A stretch of 64,000 nt of DNA, from positions 496,001 through 560,000 of the forward strand of contig OY101123.1 of NCBI GenBank assembly GCA_956465555.1, written 5' to 3'. The notes below the pieces were generated by a model. That model searched no databases. It was not told the DNA's origin and was given only the letters and a program-made list of their open reading frames with translations. Positions 11,401-22,288 of the stretch are shown here, piece after piece (positions within the stretch are counted from its first letter, which is position 1; each line of letters begins with the position of its first letter). The position numbers were made by a program, and so were the translations under genes. Source of the DNA: Nitzschia sp. pyKryTriq1. Taxonomy: Eukaryota; Bacillariophyta; Bacillariophyceae; Bacillariales; Bacillariaceae.

Positions 11401-12766
11401 GGTCCGAACGGTACAGTCCACCCAGCAGGCGGCACTTGGTCATTTGCAGCACGACGAAATCGATGAGGCCTTGGAACTCTTTGAAGACATTATCTTTGCA
11501 TATTATGCCTACTTTGAAAAATCTCTCAAGGCGAGAGAAGCAAATCCAGGTATGGGGAATGGAGGCATTACCGATTTTCGACCGTACATTGGCGTCGCAC
11601 TGCACAACCTCGGTATCCTCAATCTCCTGAATGGAGAATACAAGGAAGCTTTGTCCTACTTTGGACGGGCCGTGGAGAATCGAAAAGCCTGCTTGGGCGA
11701 AGGACACCCAGACCACGTGGTACGTTTCTTTTACATCGTAGGAGTATCTGTTGCCTGATCGCTTCCAAACTTACCCACGTCGTTTCTTGATTTTCTCAGG
11801 CATCTTTGGTAAAGCTTGCTACTTGCATGTACGCGCTAAATGAATTCGCGGAGGCTCATGCCAAGCTTGAACAGGCATTGGTATACGCCAGGAGCTTTGC
11901 AAAGGACTTGGGAGATCGGATGCAAATGGCAGAAATTTTGAACAATCTCGGCTGCCTTGCTTACATGTGCGGTCAGCCAGGGGCAGCCAACACGTTTTAT
12001 CGCGAGTCATTGGATGTACAATTCGGCGTTCTGAGCCACAGTTTGTACCTCAGCTCGGCTGCGGTGGGTCAATCGATCTCCCTCAATATCTCCATTACGC
12101 GTGCCAACATCGGATTCGTGAAACTTGTCACAAGCGAACTACCTATGGCCGTGACAGCGCTGGAAAATGCACTCATGGTAAGTGCGCTGAAGTAGCAGTA
12201 GTAGTATTCTCTTGTCGATCCGAGATAATTAGCTCACGAATCCTCTTTTTCGTGACAGGAACAACAACTTCTTGTGAAAGGTGCCAACTCTACGATTATC
12301 GCCACCATGGATCATTTGGCGGTGGCCAATCTTCTTAATGGCGATCCACAGAAGGCAGCAATGGTACGTGCACAACTTGTCTAGGTTCTCCTCGCGGCCG
12401 AGTAACTGAAGGCGTCCTGACACATTTCCACTCTTCAAAGATGTTTGGCCGCATTTTGGACCTGCAGCAGAAAGAATACGGAGCTCACGATCGAAGGTGC
12501 TACGTAACTGCTGACAAGATCAACATGGTAAAGAGCCGTGGAACTACATTCGAGCAGGCCGTAGAGGAACTTCGAAAACCTTTTCGATTCCTGAACAACA
12601 AGATCCAAAGCCCTCCACACCACCGAAGGGAGAAAGGAGAGAAGCAAAAGTTAATCGAGCTTCGCCGAGTATTCAAAATCAACACTCACTCCAGAAAACT
12701 AAGAACCAAAAGAACAAAGTGATGAAAGTTCTCACTTCGATTCGGAAAAAGAAAGGTGCTAACTAG
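8498..12766 (+). pseudogene. TPR gene copy 2, nonsense codon and frameshift
   Basis: Aligned exons are 8498-11719, 11800-12177, 12259-12363 and 12441-12766; splice sites are unchanged. A TAG at 9149-9151 replaces a Gln codon after about 217 residues. In the last exon an A run is one base shorter, at about 12575, so the final ~55 residues are replaced and the frame closes at 12722. Translation could restart at an ATG at 9170 and still produce most of the protein, including the TPRs, so a shortened product is possible. I treat it as a decaying duplicate. Confidence 0.75.
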
Positions 12767-13347
12767 CATCAGCAGTAGCGCCCACGAGATGAACCCACCC
12801 TATTTTAAAATAAATTCTTCATGACGGTGCGATTCGTGTCGGTCAACAATCATTCCACTACTTCTTGTTCATCGAAAGGCAGAATTTAACTACTAAAATC
12901 GCAGGACGTGTTGTATAGATGAATGGATCTATTAAAAGGTAGTAGTAGCAGTAGTAGTAGTGATGGTAGTAGTGGTAAGTGGTAGTGATGGTTGCCATTA
13001 TTGCGTAGATGCGATGTGAATATAGTTGATCTAAGTCATCGTTCGTTGTGTCATCATTCTCTTGAAATCATATTGATGTGAATTATAAAACCCTGCCGTG
13101 GTGGTTAGGACGGACTAACGAGGCTCACATATGATAGTCGAAGAGGAGCGAGAGGACCGAAGACGAAAAGAAACAACAATCAATCGATCATGTGCTGGCG
13201 AGGTAAATCAATAAATCTTGGTGGTGGATGGATCCTCGACGAGGGACCTTTCCGTTCGAAGCAAAAAAACAAATCCCAACAATTCAAGCAAAAACAGTCA
13301 AGCAGCAATCATAGTCAAGCAAACATAGTAATTCATCAACAAAACAA
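12767..13347. other. Intergenic spacer, unit 2
   Basis: Counterpart of the unit 1 convergent spacer, with the TAG/TGG microsatellite at about 12940-12990. It carries ATTATT where units 1 and 3 have AATATT (near 13000), matching the diverged flank copy at 21895. About 16 extra bases are present near 13321. No gene seen. Confidence 0.5.
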
Positions 13348-14427
13348 TCAACAAGTGCGGTGCATCAATCGAAGGGATCGTCGTCGACCATTCAAAAAAA
13401 CGAGACCCAACAATTCTGACGACGAGGCAACATCTTGCGTTTCATTTCGGCGGGCGGCCAAACGAGGTGATCGACGAAGAACAATGGGAGTTGTCTCGTC
13501 GACAATAGAAATTGCATTGTTGTCGCTGCCGTTCTCATCTTCCATTTCATTTTCGTCTTCGTCTTTGTCTTCGTCTTCCGAGTCCGATTGAGCATCAGGA
13601 AACGGCGAGGACAAGTCGTTACCTTCATCCGCGACGACGACAACATTTTCTTCCTCCGCCGGTGCCGACCACTCGCCATCGTCGGTCGCGCAAGTCCAAA
13701 AGTGCGCGACCGAAGCGAAACCAAATCGATCCTTTTTCGTAACATCGCCCTTCTTTCTCTTCAAAGGTGCGGATGGAACATACTTCGAAACATTGGACGA
13801 AACTGGCTCTTCAAAACCAAAGAGCGTCTTCTTCTCATCGGCAAGATCGGCCTCGCGACAGAGTTCCCAGTACAAGTTCTTGGGTCCAGGAAGCAAATTC
13901 TTGGTGGGCGCAGGAGGAGCCTCACCGACAGCCATGAAGCCATTTTCAGGGACTTGAGGAAGCTCCGCGATCGAGGACAAATTGGGTCGCCACGAAGCTT
14001 GGTACTGTTTCGCGGCCCTTGCGTTCATGTGAACGGCGTAGACGGGGATATCGAAGACAGAAAGGGGCGTGTTGTGGCCAATTCGGATCTTTTGGGTCTT
14101 TGATCCGGGCGTAGAACGTTCGATGCCATTGAAGAGGCGGGTCGGGATGACAATGGGAGCGAATGATCGGATGGAAGGAATAGCGCTGTAGTCGACGTCG
14201 TCCGCAGCGACGACGACTTCATCCGACGAAGCGACAGGACGAGCAGGAGCGACGATGGCCTTCTTGCAATGGACGGACTTAACAAGAATGGCTGAAGCAA
14301 CAATGGCAACGAGGTAGGATACAATGGTGGTGATCATGGAAATCATGGTGATAGTAGCAATATTAGCAATGATGTTGTGTTCAACAAAGTGGGTCAATTC
14401 GGAAATTGTGGGGTGAAATCCAAGCAA
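13348..14427 (-). CDS. Orphan membrane/acidic protein, unit 2 copy
   Basis: 359 codons, same protein as the unit 1 copy: hydrophobic segment near residues 19-50, acidic stretch, then RRSPRLAARR. The start and stop contexts are the same. The TGACGTCA palindrome is at 14610-14617 and the 8-bp inverted repeat is also retained upstream, so this copy has its full upstream region and could be expressed like copy 1. Confidence 0.75.
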   Translation of the reverse strand: MLGFHPTISELTHFVEHNIIANIATITMISMITTIVSYLVAIVASAILVKSVHCKKAIVAPARPVASSDEVVVAADDVDYSAIPSIRSFAPIVIPTRLFNGIERSTPGSKTQKIRIGHNTPLSVFDIPVYAVHMNARAAKQYQASWRPNLSSIAELPQVPENGFMAVGEAPPAPTKNLLPGPKNLYWELCREADLADEKKTLFGFEEPVSSNVSKYVPSAPLKRKKGDVTKKDRFGFASVAHFWTCATDDGEWSAPAEEENVVVVADEGNDLSSPFPDAQSDSEDEDKDEDENEMEDENGSDNNAISIVDETTPIVLRRSPRLAARRNETQDVASSSELLGLVFLNGRRRSLRLMHRTC

Positions 14428-14827
14428 TGTGAGCGATGATGTTCTTGTTTTGTGTGTGAATGGCCGTTGATGTACGGTTTGCTTTGTTATGGTTTGCTCG
14501 TGTTCGCCGGTTTCGCCCGTGGGATCGTGATTTGATTGGCTAGGAACATATGGAGTGCATTATGTAGCGTTCCGTTCGCCGTTCGCCCACGAGTGACAGG
14601 ACAGACGACTGACGTCATTCTCCTCTGAAGACGATACGAACGAGCGACCGACGAACGAAGCCGAGAAAAAAGATCTTCTGCTCGTCATCGATGGGCGATT
14701 GTCGCATCATAGAGAGAGCCATCGCTCTACTCTCGAGAGATCTTTACAGAGAAGAGCGACCGAGATCGCTCTTGTTTCTAGCCAAACAAAGCACTACCAC
14801 CACCACACTCGGCAATGATCATCATGA
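14428..14827 (-). promoter_or_regulatory. Upstream region of orphan gene, unit 2
   Basis: Contains TGACGTCA at 14610-14617 and the AAGAGCGA/TCGCTCTT inverted repeat, as in unit 1. It ends at the join to the LRR-gene fragment. Confidence 0.4.
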
Positions 14828-15220
14828 GGAAGTATAGAAGAATGCTTACAATGGGAATGCCAGAAGGAGCTGTCGCACAAAAATGTCTGTAGACGAAGTG
14901 CCAAAAAACATCCAGAACGCCGTCCTTGACCCTGTCTCCACAGCCGAGGACGACCCTTTCTCGACATTCGATGAGGAAGAGATTGTGTCAAAGTGTAGGA
15001 AAATTCTTCAAATGGGAATGCCAGAAGGAGCTGTCGCGCAAAAAATGGCAGTGGACGAAGTACCGCAACACATTCAGGATGCTGTCCTTGCCGACGAAGA
15101 ATCATCTGCCCCGGCACCCGAAATCCAACCCACACCATTGGTAGATGAAACAGAGGAAGAACCGGGCATGATTCCAACAATTATCCCTTTAGATAACAAA
15201 GACCCCTCTCCAAACGCCGA
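14828..15220 (+). pseudogene. Fragment of the LRR receptor gene (copy 2)
   Basis: Same 393-bp piece as at 7676-8068, with the same 1-nt deletion in the A run. It has an extra change turning a Tyr codon of the third motif region into Cys (AAGTGTAGG near 14990). It ends at the same GCCGA to TGTTAG junction. Not expected to encode a working protein. Confidence 0.85.
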
Positions 15221-15649
15221 TGTTAGTGGTCTTTCGTTGGTTGTTGATTGGAGGGAGAGATTAAGGTGATGGCGCGGGCCGCGTTTTTGCCGCCGAAACT
15301 ACTGGTAAGTCTCAGCGACAATGCAGGCAACAACACGGCCTCTCCAATAGATAGTAGATAGGAGTTAGTACAGCACCGGGAGGGCCCTACCACACCACCA
15401 CCACCACCACCACCACCACAACAACAACAACCTTCCCACCTCTCCAACGCAACGCGGGAAGGAAACAAGACACTTCTCCTCGACAGCTCTAGCCTATCAG
15501 TGCAGTGTTATTTTAAAACAGTATTGCTTTCTGTGAGTTCTAAAAAGGGCAGCCGGAGCAGTAGTACCTGCTGGAGTGCCAAGCAAGAAGGAAGAAGAAA
15601 ATCATTCACTACCACCCGCAAGCATTCTACTTGTGAGCTATTCGTTATT

Positions 15650-18600
15650 ATGTACTCGCATCATCCACCCGATGTGGTGACTCTCAGTCGACTCCCCAGT
15701 GGAATTCAGACCCCGGAAACCGACTCTCCGTTATCCTCATCTCCCAACAGTCCTCGGAGTTCCGCCTTGGAGGGTTCCATGTATGAGGCGGCGGCAGATC
15801 TTTTGCAAGACCTCGTCAAGGAGAATAATCAACGTAGCCAATCCAAGAATGAGAAGAATGATGATAGATCGCCGTCCTTTCCAAAAGAAGAGGGGGAAAT
15901 AATGATGATGGAGCCTCCTCGAGTACAACACCTGGATGCATCGCTGAACGACGAAGAAGACGAAGAAGAAGAGCCACCGCGCTTGCCTCTCAAAACAGAA
16001 GCTCCGTTCGATGAAGGCGGCGGGAGAATGCTCAAAGTACTACAGATGGACGAAAAGAAGGAACCGGAGGGTGGAGATGAATTGATGGGTAAACAAGCCC
16101 AACGAGAGGTCAATGAATCCTATTCTTCTTCTGTTTATACTAGCACTGCTCCTGCTAGCGATCCTGCCAAGGTGATAGGCGGCGACAAGGACAACGACGG
16201 TGACGGTGACGGTGACGATGATGAAAGTCAGCCTCCTTCGCTGGCGGTCGACCGATCCTTGACGTCCGAAATTGAAGAGCCGGTAGATGGAGGAGTAGCT
16301 TAGTGGACCAACGACCGGCTCATGACACCAAGTCCTCGACGAACATTTTCTGGAGAACAACCGGAAGATCCGGAAGAAGAAATGGCAGCCATGATGAGGC
16401 TGATGATGCAGTCCACTGAGGCGCCGCTCGACGAGGATGATGATGACGCCGCCGACGAAGGAGGAGAAGAAGAACACGAGCCGGGACCATTGAATACTAC
16501 GGCGATCATCTCAACACCAATTCAGCAGCTTCGATCCCCGCCCAACATCCTCAAGCAGACCATGGCTTGGGATACTCCCATTATGCCCACTACCACCACC
16601 ACCACCACCACCAAGTCGGAGAATGAGGAGGAAACGAGTCCTCCCCAAAGCAAGGCCGTTGTCTCTCCTTCTCCCGAGAATGTGATGATGGTCGACGATG
16701 ATGAAGAGGAAGATGTTCCTATCGACGAAACAAAAGAGACTGAAACGCCCAATGTTCTTCGACCCATGATATCTCCCGATGGAATTGTCGAGAATCTCGG
16801 TGGAGGGAAGGACGGAGACGAAGAAGAGTATCCCAGCAGAAATGTGGGAGTCCGTCGTGTGGCACCTTTCGCACAAGACCCGATAGAATCATCGTCCGAG
16901 GAAGAAAAGCCAACGGTGGTGGCACCCTTTCATCCCCAAGGAGCTGTGAGTGTTGAAGAGCCAGAATCGAAAGAAGAAAATCTCGTCATTGAGAAACCCA
17001 AGACTATGGCCTACCGTAGCTTCTCCGAACCGGCAGTGAAACGTGTCTCATCTGGTGTAGCCTTGAAAGAGCTACAGTCAACTCTTTCGGATGCTGTGGA
17101 TTTGGCAGCTTCCGGCGCAGCTGCGATTGTAGGCGACTTGGTCATGGGGGCTAATAAGGCGGCATGTGGTAGCTCCAGCCAGTACACGGTGAGTGCGACC
17201 CTCGAGACGGAAGCGGAATTTTCCATTGCCAAGCCTGGATCCATGCTTCGAAGTGTTAGCGATATGCCACAACGCTCCTCAGACCCAATGACCTCCAACG
17301 ATTGGAACAAGTATTTACAAAAGGGTGGTGGGGGCATGTCGACTGCTTCTGATAGTAAGTCGAACATGGATGTGGAAGAATGGCTCGGCTCCAACAATAA
17401 TCACGATCAGAAGCGGCCAGGATTCCGTGAAATGACTCCCAAAAGGGATTTTCAATCCTCGGAAAAGAGTGCGGCGTGGCTCCAAGAGGAATTCAAACGT
17501 CGGTCGACTATTAAAGAAGAGATCAACAAAGCGATTCTGGCACGAAACGATTTGGAAGACGAGGTCTCTGAGCTGGAAGGAGACGAATCAGTGGAAGTTT
17601 TCATCCCTCGCATTCAGGAAGATGGCCTCGATAATCCGGGTGGGACTTTATTTGCTACGGCGTTATCCAAAGCACTTGAAGCGTTGCCTACATCTGCAGG
17701 CTCTTCTCCGGCATCTTCTAACAAGTTGGAATCGACTCAACGCTCGGAGGACGATGAAGTAGCGGCCATTACCACAGCCGATGTGTCTGCCTCTGGCAGA
17801 ATTCACTCCGACGAAGAAGCCACGCCCAAACCGCGTCGGCTAGATTATGGTGGTGTCAGAGACACTGAAGACATTCAGCCCACAGCATCGACCGCTTCGA
17901 ACTATACGGCCCAAACCGCTCCCGGACGACCATATCCCATACCCAGCCAGTTGTTGATTTCAAAGGACGGTCAACATCAGCGTCCAAGTAGTGCTGCGAA
18001 CACAAACTATCAACATGAAATGTTGCGTTTTGTCAACGACACCCGAGCGGCTCTTCGAGAAAAGGAGTCACCAAGTTCGCAGTTTCGATCATTGGCCATT
18101 TCGAGTTCGGTAGGCGACGAGGCTCATTCGATTGAAGTGACGGCTTCGTTCAACGACGAAGCAGCGAAAACTAGACGACTGAACCGACCAGACTTTGATG
18201 CAATGACGGAACGGTCTCTAGCCTCCGAGGCGGCAGAATCCTCGGATAATTCCACCTTTGATATTTCTACCACTCCCGTGTTGGTGCATTCCATGGATAG
18301 TTATTTGGGCATTGCCAAGGGCGATATCACACTCTCCCTTCTGAATGAGAATACAGGACGAGTCGACACCTCCAAAAAGGCAACTTGGGCAAACCGGGTT
18401 CACGGTGCCATTTGGAGATGCCGTCGGATGAGGCGAAGCATGGGAAGCATTGGAAGCATACAAGTACCTACGCCAGAAGACGAACGTACGCCAGGAAGTC
18501 CGGCACGAGGAAGGTCCTCTTTGCCCGTCGATATGGACAAAGCCCGTGTAGCAGGCGGGGTCCGAACGGTACAGTCCACCCAGCAGGCGGCACTTGGTCA

Positions 18601-19924
18601 TTTGCAGCACGACGAAATCGATGAGGCCTTGGAACTCTTTGAAGACATTATCTTTGCATATTATGCCTACTTTGAAAAATCTCTCAAGGCGAGAGAAGCA
18701 AATCCAGGTATGGGGAATGGAGGCATTACCGATTTTCGACCGTACATTGGCGTCGCACTGCACAACCTCGGTATCCTCAATCTCCTGAATGGAGAATACA
18801 AGGAAGCTTTGTCCTACTTTGGACGGGCCGTGGAGAATCGAAAAGCCTGCTTGGGCGAAGGACACCCAGACCACGTGGTACGTTTCTTTTACATCGTAGG
18901 AGTATCTGTTGCCTGATCGCTTCCAAACTTACCCACGTCGTTTCTTGATTTTCTCAGGCATCTTTGGTAAAGCTTGCTACTTGCATGTACGCGCTAAATG
19001 AATTCGCGGAGGCTCATGCCAAGCTTGAACAGGCATTGGTATACGCCAGGAGCTTTGCAAAGGACTTGGGAGATCGGATGCAAATGGCAGAAATTTTGAA
19101 CAATCTCGGCTGCCTTGCTTACATGTGCGGTCAGCCAGGGGCAGCCAACACGTTTTATCGCGAGTCATTGGATGTACAATTCGGCGTTCTGAGCCACAGT
19201 TTGTACCTCAGCTCGGCTGCGGTGGGTCAATCGATCTCCCTCAATATCTCCATTACGCGTGCCAACATCGGATTCGTGAAACTTGTCACAAGCGAACTAC
19301 CTATGGCCGTGACAGCGCTGGAAAATGCACTCATGGTAAGTGCGCTGAAGTAGCAGTAGTAGTATTCTCTTGTCGATCCGAGATAATTAGCTCACGAATC
19401 CTCTTTTTCGTGACAGGAACAACAACTTCTTGTGAAAGGTGCCAACTCTACGATTATCGCCACCATGGATCATTTGGCGGTGGCCAATCTTCTTAATGGC
19501 GATCCACAGAAGGCAGCAATGGTACGTGCACAACTTGTCTAGGTTCTCCTCGCGGCCGAGTAACTGAAGGCGTCCTGACACATTTCCACTCTTCAAAGAT
19601 GTTTGGCCGCATTTTGGACCTGCAGCAGAAAGAATACGGAGCTCACGATCGAAGGTGCTACGTAACTGCTGACAAGATCAACATGGTAAAGAGCCGTGGA
19701 ACTACATTCGAGCAGGCCGTAGAGGAACTTCGAAAACCTTTTCGATTCCTGAACAACAAGATCCAAAGCCCTCCACACCACCGAAGGGAGAAAGGAGAGA
19801 AGCAAAAGTTAATCGAGCTTCGCCGAGTATTCAAAATCAACACTCACTCCAGAAAACTAAGAACCAAAAGAACAAAGTGATGAAAGTTCTCACTTCGATT
19901 CGGAAAAAGAAAGGTGCTAACTAG
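15650..19924 (+). pseudogene. TPR gene copy 3, nonsense codon and frameshift
   Basis: It carries the same two lesions as copy 2: TAG at 16301-16303 and a shortened A run near 19735 in the last exon. It is distinguished by eight ACC triplets in the Thr run near 16590 (seven in copy 1, six in copy 2). Splice sites are intact. An ATG at 16322 could still open a long downstream ORF of 864 codons. Shared lesions show copies 2 and 3 descend from one already damaged unit. Confidence 0.75.
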
Positions 19925-20505
19925 CATCAGCAGTAGCGCCCACGAGATGAACCCACCCTATTTTAAAATAAATTCTTCATGACGGTGCGATTCGTGTCGG
20001 TCAACAATCATTCCACTACTTCTTGTTCATCGAAAGGCAGAATTTAACTACTAAAATCGCAGGACGTGTTGTATAGATGAATGGATCTATTAAAAGGTAG
20101 TAGTAGCAGTAGTAGTAGTGATGGTAGTAGTGGTAAGTGGTAGTGATGGTTGCCAATATTGCGTAGATGCGATGTGAATATAGTTGATCTAAGTCATCGT
20201 TCGTTGTGTCATCATTCTCTTGAAATCATATTGATGTGAATTATAAAACCCTGCCGTGGTGGTTAGGACGGACTAACGAGGCTCACATATGATAGTCGAA
20301 GAGGAGCGAGAGGACCGAAGACGAAAAGAAACAACAATCAATCGATCATGTGCTGGCGAGGTAAATCAATAAATCTTGGTGGTGGATGGATCCTCGACGA
20401 GGGACCTTTCCGTTCGAAGCAAAAAAACAAATCCCAACAATTCAAGCAAAAACAGTCAAGCAGCAATCATAGTCAAGCAAACATAGTAATTCATCAACAA
20501 AACAA
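19925..20505. other. Intergenic spacer, unit 3
   Basis: Same convergent spacer as in unit 2, including the extra bases near 20479, but with AATATT near 20156 as in unit 1. No gene seen. Confidence 0.5.
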
Positions 20506-21585
20506 TCAACAAGTGCGGTGCATCAATCGAAGGGATCGTCGTCGACCATTCAAAAAAACGAGACCCAACAATTCTGACGACGAGGCAACATCTTGCGTTT
20601 CATTTCGGCGGGCGGCCAAACGAGGTGATCGACGAAGAACAATGGGAGTTGTCTCGTCGACAATAGAAATTGCATTGTTGTCGCTGCCGTTCTCATCTTC
20701 CATTTCATTTTCGTCTTCGTCTTTGTCTTCGTCTTCCGAGTCCGATTGAGCATCAGGAAACGGCGAGGACAAGTCGTTACCTTCATCCGCGACGACGACA
20801 ACATTTTCTTCCTCCGCCGGTGCCGACCACTCGCCATCGTCGGTCGCGCAAGTCCAAAAGTGCGCGACCGAAGCGAAACCAAATCGATCCTTTTTCGTAA
20901 CATCGCCCTTCTTTCTCTTCAAAGGTGCGGATGGAACATACTTCGAAACATTGGACGAAACTGGCTCTTCAAAACCAAAGAGCGTCTTCTTCTCATCGGC
21001 AAGATCGGCCTCGCGACAGAGTTCCCAGTACAAGTTCTTGGGTCCAGGAAGCAAATTCTTGGTGGGCGCAGGAGGAGCCTCACCGACAGCCATGAAGCCA
21101 TTTTCAGGGACTTGAGGAAGCTCCGCGATCGAGGACAAATTGGGTCGCCACGAAGCTTGGTACTGTTTCGCGGCCCTTGCGTTCATGTGAACGGCGTAGA
21201 CGGGGATATCGAAGACAGAAAGGGGCGTGTTGTGGCCAATTCGGATCTTTTGGGTCTTTGATCCGGGCGTAGAACGTTCGATGCCATTGAAGAGGCGGGT
21301 CGGGATGACAATGGGAGCGAATGATCGGATGGAAGGAATAGCGCTGTAGTCGACGTCGTCCGCAGCGACGACGACTTCATCCGACGAAGCGACAGGACGA
21401 GCAGGAGCGACGATGGCCTTCTTGCAATGGACGGACTTAACAAGAATGGCTGAAGCAACAATGGCAACGAGGTAGGATACAATGGTGGTGATCATGGAAA
21501 TCATGGTGATAGTAGCAATATTAGCAATGATGTTGTGTTCAACAAAGTGGGTCAATTCGGAAATTGTGGGGTGAAATCCAAGCAA
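20506..21585 (-). CDS. Orphan membrane/acidic protein, unit 3 copy
   Basis: 359 codons, same protein as the other two copies. Its upstream region is truncated: the TGACGTCA palindrome at 21768-21775 is kept, but the unit ends 7 bp further on, so the distal inverted repeat present in units 1 and 2 is missing. Its expression may therefore differ from the other copies (inference). Confidence 0.75.
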   Translation of the reverse strand: MLGFHPTISELTHFVEHNIIANIATITMISMITTIVSYLVAIVASAILVKSVHCKKAIVAPARPVASSDEVVVAADDVDYSAIPSIRSFAPIVIPTRLFNGIERSTPGSKTQKIRIGHNTPLSVFDIPVYAVHMNARAAKQYQASWRPNLSSIAELPQVPENGFMAVGEAPPAPTKNLLPGPKNLYWELCREADLADEKKTLFGFEEPVSSNVSKYVPSAPLKRKKGDVTKKDRFGFASVAHFWTCATDDGEWSAPAEEENVVVVADEGNDLSSPFPDAQSDSEDEDKDEDENEMEDENGSDNNAISIVDETTPIVLRRSPRLAARRNETQDVASSSELLGLVFLNGRRRSLRLMHRTC

Positions 21586-21782
21586 TGTGAGCGATGATGT
21601 TCTTGTTTTGTGTGTGAATGGCCGTTGATGTACGGTTTGCTTTGTTATGGTTTGCTCGTGTTCGCCGGTTTCGCCCGTGGGATCGTGATTTGATTGGCTA
21701 GGAACATATGGAGTGCATTATGTAGCGTTCCGTTCGCCGTTCGCCCACGAGTGACAGGACCGACGACTGACGTCATTCTCCT
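21586..21782 (-). promoter_or_regulatory. Shortened upstream region of orphan gene copy 3
   Basis: Retains TGACGTCA at 21768-21775. Homology to the other units ends immediately afterwards. Confidence 0.35.
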
Positions 21783-21965
21783 AACTACTAAAATCGCAGG
21801 AAAATGGCCGTGTTGTATAGATGAATGGATTTATTCAAAGGTAGTAGTAGTAGTAGTGATGGTAGTAGTAGTGGTAGGTGGTAGTGATGGTTGCCATTAT
21901 TGTGTAGATGAAATGTGAAATAGTTGATCTGTGTCATCGTTCGTAGTGTCATCATTTTCTTGACA
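21783..21965 (+). repeat. Diverged copy of the TPR-gene 3' flank
   Basis: Starts AACTACTAAAATCGCAGG and follows 5752-5935 (and its unit 2 and 3 counterparts) through the TAG/TGG microsatellite, with many substitutions and small indels. It is clearly more diverged than the units are from each other, so it records an older duplication or rearrangement at this locus. Confidence 0.8.
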
Positions 21966-21969
21966 TGAT

Positions 21970-22101
21970 AGGGGTATTGCTCGAAAGTTGATGCAGGGCC
22001 TCGAAGATCACGCGGTGGCCATGGGAACCACCCATCTTGTCTTGAATGTTGCCCATGAAAATGCCTCGGCCATCGATTTTATGGGATTGTGGGATATTGG
22101 G
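21970..22101 (+). pseudogene. GNAT acetyltransferase C-terminal scrap
   Basis: In one frame after a TGA at 21961 the sequence reads RGIARKLMQGLEDHA, then GTTHLVLNVAHENASAIDF. This matches the acetyl-CoA binding motif A (R/Q-x-x-G-x-A/G) and the following beta strand with N-x-x-A-I-x-F of GNAT N-acetyltransferases. The upstream fold is missing, and the sequence after residue F loses resemblance. It directly abuts the diverged TPR flank copy. I regard it as a gene fragment left by rearrangement. Confidence 0.5.
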
Positions 22102-22262
22102 ATGCTCTTGTGTGTTGTGTCTTTTGTGTGGGCTCTGAACTCCCCCTCGAAAACGCATGCGTACCAAAATATTCCTGAAATGTAAGATTCCCTTGATCTG
22201 GGTCGGCGACCCAGAAACTGGTAGTTGTTCGGGAACCACTACTGGTTTTTGCTGACGTGGCA

Positions 22263-22288
22263 TACCCAGACCGTACCCGGTCTGGGTA
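22263..22288. repeat. Perfect hairpin, 11-bp arms
   Basis: Arms TACCCAGACCG and CGGTCTGGGTA around a 4-nt loop TACC. Function unknown. It lies about 480 bp upstream of the LRR gene. Confidence 0.8.

Larger units (their letters stand above)
8069..15220. repeat. Tandem unit 2 (7152 bp)
   Basis: Second complete unit with the same gene order as unit 1. Compared with unit 1 it has CAG to TAG at 9149-9151, one fewer A in the TPR last exon near 12575, one fewer ACC triplet, and about 16 extra bases near 13321. Most of these differences are shared with unit 3, so units 2 and 3 derive from a common changed unit. Confidence 0.95.
15221..21782. repeat. Tandem unit 3 (6562 bp, right end missing)
   Basis: Third unit, nearly identical to unit 2 until GACGTCATTCTCCT, where homology stops at about 21782. 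The last ~590 bp of the unit (distal part of the orphan upstream region and the LRR fragment) is absent. It is replaced by a diverged copy of the TPR 3' flank. Confidence 0.95.

Noticed and set aside
9170-11758. Units 2 and 3 as a functional split gene (short acidic protein plus a TPR protein from the second ATG)
   Set aside because: The same two units also carry a C-terminal frameshift and unit 1 is uninterrupted, so decay is simpler. Left open as a possibility.
930-21782. Array as a transposon or composite mobile element
   Set aside because: No transposase, no terminal inverted repeats or target-site duplications at the unit ends; junctions show only 1-2 bp of shared sequence.
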